Part shown: piece after piece, positions 34,390 through 47,274 of the stretch
Layout: the number at the start of each line of letters is the position of its first letter
Position numbering within the stretch: the stretch's first letter is position 1
From: Siphonodentalium dalli
Lineage: Eukaryota; Mollusca; Scaphopoda; Gadilida; Siphonodentaliidae
Assembly (NCBI GenBank): GCA_032622095.1
Contig: CP136066.1
Span: 130,975,917-131,039,916, forward strand
Reading direction: 5' to 3'
Length of the DNA: 64,000 nt
The notes under the pieces: model-generated
Told to the model about the DNA's origin: nothing
Database searches by the model: none
What the model saw: only the letters and a program-made list of their open reading frames with translations
Program-made: the position numbers and the translations under genes

Positions 34390-35911
34390 AACCAAACAAA
34401 ACAGTCAATGACTGTGGGTCGCTCACCAGACTGTAATGACGGAGACTCTGAAGAGTACAATAGTCAGTACTTGTCAAATCACTTTAAAACAAGCAGTTCT
34501 TAACAAGGACACATGTAGAGTCTTTGCTGAACAGTGGGAGGGCATATGGGGGTGTCCACCTAGAAATTTCTAACAGCACATCCACCCCCCCCCCCCCAAT
34601 AGATCATTGCCAATTACCTTCCAACTGTACCAAACTAAATTACAACTGGTACTTCAAGATCTCCAACTGTTGGAAAGTTATCAAAACCTTATTGATTATA
34701 CCGGTATATATCAAAATTATTACATGTAATATAGGAATCTATAACAAGTAGCAAACATGAATTAATAGCATAGATAGGGTGGATGCGGGAGTGTTAAATC
34801 TCCTATCTCTGCCCCTATTTGAACCAAATGTAAATCCCAATCTATGGGATCCATTGCTCTATAATTGTATATTATAGAAGTTGAAGTGGGTTCATTTTCA
34901 TTAAAATATGTTACAAATTTAAGGGAAGGGTTACCAACATGCCACCTCTGATAATTGTTCCTTGAAATCATCAACATAATAAATAAGACACATCATTATC
35001 ACAGATGAATAGAAGACAATAGCCTATACAAACCACTTGCTTGGACAACTGCATAGCACAGGGTATATGTGAATTAATCTAATTTAAATTGAAATGAATG
35101 ACACAAATAAACATTATCTGTGATTTGTTTATCAAAGGCTGTCAGATAAGATTCATTTCATACACAGGAGACATTAGAGAAATGGCAGGCAGACAAGCTT
35201 TATAATCTTAGTGAAAGAGATGACTCAAATAATATTGTGGCATTAGGAATGTAAAAGTACATTTGTAACAGGTGTAGATATACTTACTTTGACCCCTCAT
35301 TATTGGCAAGGGTAACAATCTGCTCGTTATTTTTCTCCCAGACCCCTGGACCGATTCAACTAAATTTTGTGGGATGAGTCGATGTACCCTGGCGGATGTT
35401 ATAATTTGGTTAGGTTTTCAAAATTAAATTTTTAAATTAAAAATTAAATATGCATAAACAAAAATTAAAATAGAATTTTTTTTTACTGTGTTTTTGTTTT
35501 GTTTTGGTAAATTGAGCAAGAATTTAAATCTAAAAAATGGTTTTCGTTTTTTTCTTCTTGAATTTTGTCCCTGGCTCTGCCCACATTGGACCCAGTGACC
35601 CCAATTGAACAAATCTGAACTCCAGTCACACAAGGAACCAAATATGAACCCATTCGACATGATGGTATATGAGAAGAAGTCGTTTTAAGAATTACTATGG
35701 AAGGAAAGAGTTATGGCCCTGGCTTCACAACTATTTGACCCAGTGACCTCATTTGAACAAATCTGAATGTGAGTCACCTAGGGAACATCCACACCAAATA
35801 TGAACCCATTCGGTCCTATGGATCTAGAGGAGAAGATGTACAAAGAATTGTTGACGGACGGACGAGGAGTGATGACTATAGCTCCACCGCAGACTTTGTC
35901 TTAGGTGAACT
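34390..35911 (+). repeat. Family A copy, variant head and decayed core
   Basis: Head CAGTCAATGACTG at about 34402, with a divergent body. Clear core units at 35560-35850 and the tail GATGACTATAGCTCCACCGC to about 35911. The middle (34800-35550) is only weakly similar and may hold other sequence. Confidence 0.65.
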
Positions 35912-36202
35912 AATTACTGGCATTCCCACCACATCGGCCACCACATCGCGCCTATATGTAAAATCAAATCGGGAATATTGTCCAGAGTAAATGTCAATAA
36001 TGCGCGGATCCATTGGTCTACAGATAACCCCGCACACTTGTGACACACTCGAATATTTCATACTGTGGCGCTATATGGTATTTAATAGCAACTATCATGT
36101 CACGTTTTCTCCGCAGAGTTAAGTTTGAACCCAAATAGATTATTATAATATACTCAGATCATAAGACATTGGTTAGTTCAGATGACTAGCACTGAAGATG
36201 AC

Positions 36203-36208
36203 TTTATT
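36203..36208 (-). promoter_or_regulatory. Candidate polyadenylation signal AATAAA
   Basis: Minus-strand AATAAA about 275 bases past the stop codon of the host gene, the first canonical signal I see. Its use is not shown. Confidence 0.3.
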
Positions 36209-36482
36209 CACGCCATATTTGGTTATTTGTTGTTTTGAGATTATCCAACCCGAATTTATCCCCGAACGTAAATAAATGATAGTCAGTAGATGAATCATCC
36301 GAAAATGAGGCTATAAATATATATAATCTTCAATGTAAGTATAAACCTCAGCACTCTATATGAAATAGTGAAAGCACGCATTGGAATGACATTAAAATAC
36401 AATGCGCCCTTGACCTAATGAAGGCGTGCTGGAATTGATTCGGGGGTATCCCGGTTGAATCAGAATGGTTGAGATGCTTCAT

Positions 36483-36542
36483 TCACTGAGCTTCCACAGC
36501 TACTGCGTCCTCATGTATACCGTTTTCCTCGATCACAACTGG
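36483..36542 (-). CDS. BASP1/MARCKS-like gene, terminal exon 3
   Basis: A strong pyrimidine tract and acceptor (CTTATCTTTTTTCAG on the minus strand) precede 19 codons and a TGA. The exon is in phase 0, matching the phase-0 donor of exon 2 at 45961. The encoded tail (PVVIEENGIHEDAVAVEAQ) keeps the acidic, Glu/Ala/Val-rich character of exon 2. It is too short to show up as a long open frame. The link to exon 2 is inferred from phase, composition and splice sites; the intron between would be 9.4 kb and could hide further exons. Confidence 0.7.
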   Translation of the reverse strand, partial: PVVIEENGIHEDAVAVEAQ

Positions 36543-36951
36543 CTGAAAAAAGATAAGTAAAATCAGATGCACATACTATTTGCCTTAGTATGCAAACAAA
36601 AAAACAAAAACAATTATAATTCAAGATGAATAGATATAAAACACGCGTTCTGATTGGTCGATTGTTGCTAACTTTATTAGTTTTTGATTCACCAGCATCG
36701 GCCGCTGATCGATTAGCAAATTTGGAATTGACCACGGAGTCATGACAACGGGCTTACACTGCGTCACCGCGCAACCAGGAGTCGCGTAATCGAGTCAACC
36801 GCTCATACATGTTTACTATATATAGATGCCGTTGACAGGAATATATACTTGAGATTTGATCACCGAAAAAGGATGACTCACCATGTAATCTCGATAGTTT
36901 CTCTTTCAATATTTTGGTGGATTGAATTACAATGGAGATATACGTACCATG

Positions 36952-37061
36952 TTTCGTTTGATATTCGGGGATTATCGCATGAAAACAGTTTGTTATCTCG
37001 CCGGCAAGCTGTCTCGTTCACAAACTGTTTTCATGCGATAATCCCCGAATATCGAACGAAA
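36952..37061. repeat. 41-bp inverted repeat with a 28-bp loop
   Basis: 36952-36992 pairs with 37021-37061 with one mismatch. It is a small foldback element or an extrudable hairpin. The frame over it (36849-37064) is a by-product. Confidence 0.9.
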
Positions 37062-37839
37062 TAGAGTACGTTTATATATTAATTATTATCATCGTGTATC
37101 GTTGGAAATAATTATAACGTAAATTGTCACTTGACTGTAAGAGTGTGTCTCGTGCCAACGACTACCCCGTATATCTGCGGTCAATTTAAGAACTCACACC
37201 TCGCCGTGTGGCCATCAATTTAACTACGGACCACTCTACTAAAGAGATTAGTTTCCTGGGTGTGCATGTATTCAAGGAAAACGGGGAAACTCTGTGAACA
37301 TTTTATATGCTCGAGTCCATACCCACGGACCGACACTCTTATCAACAGCTTCCACCCGGCTCACACCAAGAGAGGGGTCATCTACAGCCAGACAAGATAT
37401 AACCGAATCAACTGAAATGTGGAAACAGTTTCTTTTGTCATGACTTAAAGGTGCTTTTGGGTCAAAGAGTTTTTTTTTTTTAAATTATAAGTGTCGAAAG
37501 CGTTACTAAATAAAGCGCGAACAAATAAGCGAACAACATATTACGAAAACATTGTGTTTTGACACGAAAGTGTCAATGACACTGTGCATAGCTGAGCTTG
37601 GAAAGGGGATAATTTTATGCTTTACATTGATTAGGAATGCGGAAAGTTAAATGTCTAAATAATACCAGATGTAAACATGAAGAGAATTTCAAGATATATA
37701 TCTGATAGCCATGTTTTTGACGAAATTGGCAAAACATTGATGGCTCCCATATATAGCTCAGCTCGAAGATACATATGAAGTTTGGTAATGATCGAATGAT
37801 AGATGTAGTCTGTAGAACGAGCCAAATGATTTAGTCATG

Positions 37840-38249
37840 CAAAGATTAACATCAAAGATGGCTGCTGGCGGCCATGTTTTTCAATGAAAATCCCGATGAT
37901 CCATATGAAGATTCGTGATGATCGGATGGGTGCATGTGGCAAAGGATTTAGTGAGGATGGCTGCCGGTTTTTTTTCCATCGAAATCGTTAAAATTTGATA
38001 GCTCCCATCTAGAAGTGATCCTAAACTTGCCTATAAATTTTCAAAAGAATTCTCCAATAAATGCGGGTTGCAGGGTGGCACAAATTTCAATTTTGAATCC
38101 AAGATGGCTGCTGTCGGCCATATTTTTAAAAACAAATTTCAGAAAAAAAGTGATGCCTCCCATTTAGAGTGCACCCCGAAGATCCATATGAAGATTGGTG
38201 ATTATTTGATGAGAGAGGTTGCCTGTAGGATGTGCCGAAGGATTTTGTC

Positions 38250-38286
<37 letters not shown>

Positions 38287-39270
38287 CAAGATGGCTGCCG
38301 ACAGCCATGTTTTAAATTCTCCAATAAATACGGGTTGTAGGGTGTGCAGGTGGATTCAAATTTGAAATCCAAGATGGCTGCTGGCGGCCATGTTTTTAAA
38401 AAAAGAATTTCGGAAAATATCGAGTGGTCACCCCGAAGATCCATATGAGTTTGGTGGCAATCGGGTGAGAGATGTGACCTGGAGGGTGTCCCAACGGAAA
38501 TTGTTGACGGACGGGCGCAGTAGTGGTGACTAGAATCAAAGAGTCAGTGATACTGTAGCTCAACCTGGAGAGGGCATAATGTCATACATTATAGTCAGTG
38601 GAGCTGAAAGGAATGCTGAAAGTTTAAATATTTAAGTAAAACTTGAGGTCAACCCGAAGAGCCATATGAAGTTTAGGATCAATGATCAATAGCATGAAAA
38701 ATGTTGGCTGTATGGCATGCCGAGCGATTTAGTCATGCAAAGAATAAATTCAACGAAATTTAGAAGAAACCCCAAACATGCCTGTAAATTTTAAAATCAT
38801 TTCGTCAATAATTGTGAGCAGCAGCGTGTGCCGATGGCTTCAAATGTGAAATTCAAGATGGCCGCTGGTGGCCATTTTTTTAAACAGAATTCTGAAAAAA
38901 ATGCTGAGATCCCATCTAGAGGTCACACCGAAGATTCATGTGAAGTTTGATGATGATCGAATGAGGGATGTGGCCTGTAGGGTGTACCAAAGGATTTAGT
39001 CGTGCAAAGAATAGAATCCAAGATGGTTGCCGGCGGCCATGTTTTTTTTTAATTGAAAACCGTTTTCAAATTTGATAGCTCCCATCTAGCGGTGATCCCA
39101 AACATGCCTGTACATTTTCAAAACAATTTGAAATCCAAGATGTCTGCTGGGCGGCCATGTTTTTTCCAACGAATTTCGGGAGAAAAAAATGATGAGCTCC
39201 CATTTTATAGAGGTCACCGAGGATCCATATGAAGTTTGGTGACGATTGGATGAGGGATGTGACATGCATA
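37840..39270 (+). repeat. Array of degenerate 250-300-bp units with AAGATGGCTGCCGGCGGCC motifs
   Basis: Motifs of the form CAAGATGGC(C/T)GC.GGCGGCCATGTTTTT recur at about 37855, 37957, 38100, 38288, 38372, 38860, 39020 and 39138. Between them lie TAGCTCCCATCTAGA and GATCCATATGAAGTTTGGTG words. A (GA)n run is at 38252-38282. Related arrays are at 49950-51030. Confidence 0.8.
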
Positions 39271-40799
39271 GGGATTACTAAAGGAAAGTGATGACTGCCA
39301 TATATACGTACGCACGCACTCACACACGGACGGGCACACCAACCTATAGCAATAGCCCAAACCTTAATTTGTCAAGTTGGGCTAAACATGACAGAAATTG
39401 TTTTCGAACTCATCCAAGTAGTCGGGGAGCCAATAAGGTCCACCTGCACCCCCCCCCAATGATTACAAATAACCTTATTTTTATTGTTCCCTATGGTATC
39501 CAGATAAAGAATCCGGAATTCTCCGAAAAATAAAGGTGGCCCTACTAGGTGCTAGAGCCATTTGAATCCAAGATGGCCGCCATTTCCTCTAATTCCGACC
39601 AGCTGTATTTAATCGTTGTAATAGATCGGTTGTTAGCAAAAGACACATACAAAATATATGCCATTTGTTGGTATGATGTCCTTCTTCAAAATGACGGCAA
39701 AAATTTTCGAAAAAAATTCAAAATGGCCGCCGAAAAATGACGTCATCTGCACGAAAATAGGAAATTTAATTAATATTTCACCATATCTTCCATTTTTCTT
39801 CACATTAATCATTAGTAAATAAATGGCAATGTTTTTGAGACAGTCATCAAGCGTGATATTATAGCGTCATTTTAAGACATTTGCCATTGACGAGGGTTCC
39901 GTAATAGATACAGAAAGAGGATTTGAAAAAGAGGGGTAAAATTTTCGATTTTTTGCAAGACGATTTTGATAGTCATTTTATCGACAAACCACACAGGCTG
40001 TTAATAGAATGTCAACAACTATGTGCTTTATTTTATTGGACGGATGTTTTACTTCAATGGGAATGAAATTGGTGTAGAAAATTTCCAAAATGGCCGCCGA
40101 AAATATGAAAAATGGTAAATATTGCCCCAGGGTGTCCTGCAATGGCTTACAAGTTGTGGTTAATATATAAAATTGGCTAATCTGTATTATATACATTGCA
40201 TACTAACATGTCTGATGCACCATGGATCATTGTTTCTATTGTCACCACTGACATCACCAGAAATATTGGATTTTTCTCTCACAAACTTGACATAAATTTC
40301 GGCAAAAATTCACTTTTCAGGGTTGGACAATTGTTTTAAGTAAAATGCAACTATCATTGGTATCAAAGGTATTTATTGTATTGGTCTATCTTAAATGTGT
40401 CACACTACGGTGTTTATAGACCAAATTGCTCAAGATGGCTTCCAAAATGGCAACCAAATTTGTAAAAAGTTAATTTTTTACATATATCCCGAACATTATT
40501 CTCTGCGTTATCCGACAAGGTAGTAAATTGTGACTCACTTGGTTATTGTACGTGTTAGTTAATTAACTGACAACTACGTTCTATTATGTTTGTCCCAGTT
40601 CCGTATGGGGCATGACAAATTCATTTTAAAGTTGCAGTATGGAATTTTGCGGAGAACCTCTTTTGTGTTTCTTGCCATATTATTGAAAGGAAATGGGCAG
40701 AACTTTGAAACGGAACTGAGATGAACCATAATATGTGGCTATTCTGGTCCATTATGATAAAACATATCAACTGGATACACGGTGGATGCCAAGATGGTA

Positions 40800-41690
40800 G
40801 CCAGGGAGTTACTATATGGTCATAGATGAGGTGAATAGGTATACAGGGAGTTATTGTATGGTCAACGGTGAGATGAGTACATGTATGTATACAATTAGTG
40901 ACTGTATGATCATAAATGTAATGAATAGCTATACAGGGAGTGACTAAATGGTCATGTGTCAGGTGTATGAGTATACCCGGTGTTCCTGCTTGGTGACGTG
41001 TAGGTCATGTGTAGGTTATACGGGTATACACATGTGTTGCTATATGGTCATAGGCGAGGGGTATGTGTATATAGCGAGCGGCTATATGGCCATGGATGAT
41101 GTGCATATGCATACATGGAGTGAATATACTGACATGGCTGGGGAGTATATCTTGAGTGGCTATTCTGCTATGGTGTGACACATAGGGATACGGGGAGTGA
41201 CATGGCCAAGGGTGAGGTGAATATATATACAATGATTGACCATGATCATGTACGAATGTTTTGAATAGGTACACACGGTGTGACTATATGGCCATAGGTC
41301 AGATGAAGGAGTATACCATGTGCCATGGGTGAGGGTATGTGTATGAAGCGAGTGGCTATATGACCATTGGTGAGGTGGATATGTATACCCGGGGTGACTC
41401 TATGGTCATTGTTGTGGTGTTGATGTATATATTGAATGTCTATTTGACCATGTGTGTGTGGAGAATAGGTATACATGGGATGACCGTATGGCCAATAGTG
41501 AGGTGAATGGGTATACAAGGAGTGAGTCTATGGTTATGGGTCATGTTTAGGATTATACCCGGTGTGACTGCATTGTGACTCATGGCTGTATGGCCATCCA
41601 TGGTCATGGGTCAGGTGTACGTTTATACAGTTGGTCACTATATTGTTATGTCTGTAGTGTTTATGTATATATGGAATGACTGTGTGGTAA
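40800..41690 (+). repeat. Minisatellite of 55-60-bp units
   Basis: Degenerate units of the form TATGGTCAT..GTGAGGTG.AT..GTATAC..GGAGTGAC. The inverted continuation is at 41820-43150. Short Met/Tyr/Gly-rich and His/Thr/Ile-rich frames on the two strands are repeat artefacts. Confidence 0.9.
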
Positions 41691-41819
41691 TGGGTGGCTA
41701 TCGCTTTTCACGTTTAAAGTTCCCCCATGTACACAAACACTATCATGGTGGAGAACTCTTTGATATGACCTCTCTATTGATTAACATATCCTTGCGTTAT
41801 TGTGGAAAGCGATAGCCAC

Positions 41820-43160
41820 CCAAATTACACATGTACAACCCACCATGACCTCATATGTACATAAACACCACACAAATGACAATATAGTCACCCACTCTAT
41901 ACACATACACCTGACCATACAGCCATATTTGGTTATACTGGTACATGCCACAAATGACGATACAGCCATGAGTCACCATGCATGAACACCAGGTATACTC
42001 CTACACCTGACCATATAGTCACTATGTGTATACATATTCACCACATTCACGATCATAAAGTCACTCATTGTATACCTATTCACCTCACCGTGGACCATAC
42101 AGCCACTACATGTATATCTATTCGCCATACCCATGACCATAGAGTCAATCCAGATATACATATACACCTCATCAATGGTGAGCCCATCCAAATATACCAA
42201 TACCCGCACACACGACCACTCATAAGTTTAATACTTGCATATACACCTCGCACATGACAATTCAGCAACTCAATGTATACTTATACACGCCATCCATGAT
42301 CATTCATCTACACCCTATACACCACCGATGATAATACATCCACAACATATATCAATATACGACCCACCCGTTACCAAAAGGGCACTCCCTATATAGCCAC
42401 AGGTATGCATATAACTTCAATCTTGACCGTACAGGCATACCAGGTGCACCTATACACATTACCCATAACCATAAAATCACTCCCTATTTATCTACGCACT
42501 CCATCCATGATCATACAGACAGCACAAATATACATTTACACCCACATGTCACAATACAGCCACACACGGTACACATATACATCCCACCACGACATTACAG
42601 TCACTCCATATATACATAAACAACTCACAGATGACCATGTAGCTACTCTCGTTATATCTATACACCACAGCAATGCCCATACGGTCACAACGGCCACACA
42701 CAACAATACACCGTACAGTCACTACATGTATACCGATTCACCTCACACATGCCCATACAGCCACTCCTTATATTCCTATGCATCTCACCATGGACACCCC
42801 ACTCATAACCATATAGTCACTCCTTGTATACATATTCACACCATTCATGCCCATACAGTAACTCCCTGTATATATATTCACCTCACCCTTGGCCATGTCA
42901 CTCCCCGTATCCCTATTGTCACACCATAGCAGAATAGCCACTCAAGATATACTAATACTCCCCAGCCATGAAAGTATATTCACTCCATGTATGCATATGC
43001 ACATCATCCATGCCCATATAGCCGCTCGCTATATACACATACCCCTCGCCCATGACCATATAGCAACACATGTGTATACCCGTATAACCTACACATGACC
43101 ATACCGCCACATCACCAAGCAGGAACACCGGGTATACTCATACACCTGACACCTGACACC
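41820..43160 (-). repeat. Minisatellite, inverted half
   Basis: Units of the form ACCATA.AGTCACTCC..GTATAC.TATTCACCTCA, the reverse complement of the left half. The 174-codon frame at 42405-42929 comes from the repeat. Confidence 0.9.
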
Positions 43161-43344
43161 TGACACAGGAATTAGAGGAAATGGCGGCCATCTTGGATTC
43201 AAATGGCTCTAGCACCTAGTAGGGCCACCTTTATTTTTCGGAGAATTCCGGATTCTTTATCTGGATACCATAGGGAACAATAAAAATAAGGTTATTTGTA
43301 ATCATCGGGGGGGGTGCAGGTGGACCTTATTGGCTCCCCGACTA

Positions 43345-45960
43345 AAGCGATTCATGAGAATAAACCATGATTCAATTTGGTGAAAATCGTATTACGCTTG
43401 TTGGAGTTATCGCGGTTAGATCGCGAAATAGACACCAGGTAAACAATCCGGAAGGCATAACTCCTTAAAACAGAGCTGTTTATCGAACTCTTCTTCTTCT
43501 TCTTCTTCTTCAGACTACGGCTTGCGGTCAATGTCTGACTATAATAAGCCGCCCGGAGGACATGATTTGTCTAAACAGATGACTCTTTTGGGGTTAATCA
43601 GATGTCAATGAGTCACAATGATTTAAATTTGGTGCGCCATCAGGATTTGTGTTTTATTTTTTTGTTGGGGTTTTTTTTTGCAATAGGATAACATCAGTTA
43701 AAACTATTTACAGTCGTTGGTGGTTTAGAGAAGTTTGCGTCGCTTTCGCCTCGCGATCAGTGACTGGATGGTGTGCAGTCAGTTTAGATTTGAATATTTT
43801 AGAGTCGGGTAGTAAGGTTAATGCTGCTGCATGGTAATAGGTTAAATTCTGCTATATGGTCATGGGGAAGAAAGAATAGTAGTGGGCGTCTAGGTTGGAA
43901 GATATTGTATGGAATGTTAGCTTCTGTTCGTCGTTGTATCTGGTAGTAGTGGTTTTAGGGATTAGGATTTTATTTGGGTATGTTAAAAGTTCCTTGTTGA
44001 TTATTTTGGAGAATACAGTTAGTCTTAGCTGATTTGAGTTCGGCGCTCTTCAAGTTTTTGCAATTTTATTTCACTGAGCATGTTGGTTACCGAGTTTGTG
44101 TAATGGTAGCAATTGAATATATGACCTAAGGGACTCGTGAGCATGTAGCAACTGTATTCAAAATCGGAGTATGTTTGTTAAAAGTCATCGCGCGTAAAAT
44201 GTGTCACGACGGACGGACCACTTACTTGTGAGCTGCATACAATTTATTATAAATCTTCTCGGTCCACAACAGCTTGGTATATCGGTTGCGATGATGCTAC
44301 TTTGGACCGAATCCCATCCCGTTACTCTTTTATTAAGGACTTTATTCCCAGAATCATGTCTTGTTTTTATGTCTTCGGATTAGGGTAAATGGAAGCTTTA
44401 TGTATATGAACATAGAGGGCAGCATGCATATATATCGGAAGTCCGAAATGTCAAAGCAACGAGATTTTATAAATAAACAAATCCTTGTTTTCCAGAGAAT
44501 TTCAATTTGTCGCGCTATCAGAAAATGCATGTAAACAATACATTAAATGATCGCCACATCACTATACCTTTATCCATCACGGTAAATGATATACCATTTT
44601 GAAGACAGATTAATCGCATACATGTCAGATGATTAATCATATCCATGGGTTTAAGTGAATGCCCGGGCACGTGTACATGTATTACGTCTTTTGAATGAAG
44701 GTCCGTTATAGTAGAGCAACGGGCGGGTCTCGATCCAAAAACACCATCAACCCCACCGATATCCCAAGCTGCTGTGGACCGAGCATACTTGGTCTACATA
44801 TAATTCATTATGTGACGATTTAGTTGTCCGCTGTCCGTGTTGTGCAGGCCAAAAGTGGTGGAGTACGAGATATTAAAAGTCAATTAATCAATAAATATTG
44901 AGATATTTGTTGCAATATGGGTATCAGTCGAATATCTAGGCACCAATTGCATTTTCAGTTTGGGCCTATAGTGACGTTGATCCATAGGCATCTGAGTCAA
45001 AACTGTGATTATACAAACTTCTGAAGTGGTGTTACCAAATATAGTGCACTCCACATGTCGACTGGTCCAACAGTGTCACATGGTATAGTGAGGTGATTTG
45101 ATTGGATGATACCACCCGTTTGAAATGGACAAAACGTGAGGTGACTGACAAGAAATTCATCTGTAGCTCACAAATAAAATATAAACGAAATTCAAAGTTA
45201 TTTTTTGGGGGCTGCAACTCGCAAGTGCAAATCACCTCACAAATCCATTGTGTACGCCCTATTTCCATAAATTCACCTCACAAGTGCACTCTCGTACAAG
45301 CGGCCATACGGACGGATGGACTGATTGCCAATTTATCAAAACATAGGTTGAGTTTCCGGTACAATTCTTAGTCGTTACCAAAAAGAAATTGAGTCAAGTG
45401 AGTAGTTATGAATTTTGTTTCCACGTTAATTGTGTTGCAACTAATGAAGGGTGCAGTATTGAAATGCGAGAGATGAAAACCTCAGTCAATATTCCAATTC
45501 AAACTGAAATTGACTTCCAATCAGCATCATTCGTAGCATATAAAATACCTTTATAAACATCGTAAATTAATATCTTGTATGGAGGCAGAGATTGAGGGAG
45601 GAAGTTACACAGAGATGATATAGATGTGCCAGGAAGAGAACAGATGTAGTTTCTGTCACCTATTTTATTCACAGAACATGGCACCTGCGTTTAATTTGAG
45701 GCCTGCGCGGATTATATGTTTTCTTTAATATTAAATAATTATTTACTGTCTGCTTCATTAATGGATACTTGAACATAATGAACAATCAATATGAACTGCG
45801 ACACCAATGTTGTTAAAGATAGCGCTACTTATCCCATAATCTGTATATATCATAGCTCAATATATCATCCACTAGACTGAAAATTCCCATACATTTTGTA
45901 TCGGTTACTTAATAAGTGACGTGCGTGGAACGCTTGTCCAGAGTGACGCTCTAAACTCAC
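43345..45960. other. Intronic DNA without a recognised feature
   Basis: Contains (CTT)n at about 43486-43511. Frames of 60 to 89 codons show no known motif. Confidence 0.4.
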
Positions 45961-46548
45961 CTCATTTGGTCCATTAGGCACAGCTTTGACTACTGGAATC
46001 TCTTTGGTCGGGGACGAAGTGGGCTCATCTGCCACCTCACCATCAGTGTGACTAGTTTCTGCTTCAGTGTGACTAGTTTCTGCTTCCCCGTTAACAACGG
46101 CTGCCTCTTCATCGACAGTTGTATCCTCCTTGGTCTCGCTGATATCTTCCGGCGTGGCAACAGGTGCTTCCGTTTCTGCTGTTGATTTTGGTTCAGGTGC
46201 AGCCTCAGAAGCTGTTTCAGCCACTTCGGAAATATCTGGCGTGGGCTCCACTGTCTCTCCAGTTTCTGACGCAGATTCTTGAGCAATTTGTTCTGATTCC
46301 TTGGCAGTGGCTTCCTTTGGTGGTTCCGATTCTGGTACTGCTGGAGAACTAACTTCCGGTTGACTAGATTCTATTGTTTCTGGTTCTTCGGTTGACGCCG
46401 GTGTTGGCTCGGCATCTTGTGACTTATCCTCAACATTCTCCGAGTCGACACTAATCACATTATTGGAATCAGATTTCGGCTTAGAGTCACTGTCCATAGA
46501 ATCACTTTCTTTGCCCTCTTTATTTTCTCCTTCATCGGCTTTAGCTTC
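45961..46548 (-). CDS. BASP1/MARCKS-like acidic protein, exon 2
   Basis: 196 codons, phase 0 at both ends: acceptor TTAAATTCCAG before 46548 and donor GAG|GTGAGT at 45961/45960. The product is Glu/Ser/Thr/Ala/Pro-rich, strongly acidic and probably disordered, with a short internal repeat EAETSHT (twice). The open frame continues past the donor to 45865, but the excellent donor argues that those last 32 codons are intron. No domain is recognised. Composition and architecture fit BASP1/CAP-23, MARCKS or Akap200-type membrane-cytoskeleton proteins; sequence identity to them is not claimed. Confidence 0.75.
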
Positions 46549-47274
46549 CTGGAATTTAATTGATAATAATTGAGCGAATGATAACTTTAAAACTTATATA
46601 TGGTGTCTTCAGAACATACACACGTATGCGTCGTATAAATTCGAAGTGTGTATCTGAGAATTTAGTCAGTACGGTGGGTTTGACAACCCAATGAATTGGT
46701 CACGCGGGTGGGTAGGTTACTGCTCAATGTATGGCGAGCAACCATAGACATAACTGACGCTCTGTATGGGAGAACGTCATTTAAATCCAATGATATCATC
46801 GTCACATATTTTTCCCCCGTTTGGTATTTCATAGATTTAACCCATGCGTGTGTTTTTACTTCTCACGGGACTACGAACATTGCGGGTAAGGTCACAGTGA
46901 ACCTGATGCACACACATGCGCGGATAACACAAGCAGAATTGTAAATACGATGTCTAATTCAGAGTAAATTTGAACACTGCAAACATGCACGGTTGTGTAG
47001 GTTTTGTCTTACTTGAGGTAAACAATAAAATGCAGAATGAAATCCTACAATGAGATTTCAGAGTACATTCGGTACGTTTCCTTTCACATGCGCGCTCTAG
47101 GCTCCAGTAATGTTTGAATACAACAGTCACACCAGTCGTATACGTGAACCTGGTGACCTTGTGATGCGATGAATCTGCATGCCTATACAGAGCATGTATA
47201 TGAGTACAAGGCCACTAAAGTCTTGTCTCCCGTTTCGCCTAAAACGGTGAAAGTATATCGGAACAAAGCGGCTT

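Larger units (their letters stand above)
39419..43344. mobile_element. 3.9-kb foldback element with a minisatellite
   Basis: 39419-39595 and 43168-43344 are near-perfect inverted copies, both starting TAGTCGGGG. Inside, 40945-41245 pairs with 42870-43150. The centre pairs GGGTGGCTATCGCTTT (about 41693) with AAAGCGATAGCCACCC (about 41804). The left side has about 1.2 kb (39600-40800) absent from the right side. No transposase is seen. The outer arms carry AAGATGGCCGCCATTTCC. Confidence 0.9.
36543..45960 (-). other. Intron 2 of the BASP1-like gene
   Basis: Bounded by a GTGAGT donor at 45960 and a TTTTTTCAG acceptor at 36543. Contains a hairpin (36952-37061), AAGATGGC repeats (37840-39270) and a foldback minisatellite element (39419-43344). 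No additional exon is evident. Confidence 0.65.

Noticed and set aside
40948-43098. Several His/Thr/Tyr/Ile-rich frames up to 174 codons
   Set aside because: Generated by the 55-60-bp minisatellite; they occur on both strands at mirrored positions.
45990-46352. Frames overlapping exon 2 on both strands
   Set aside because: Shadows of the acidic exon caused by its biased codon composition.
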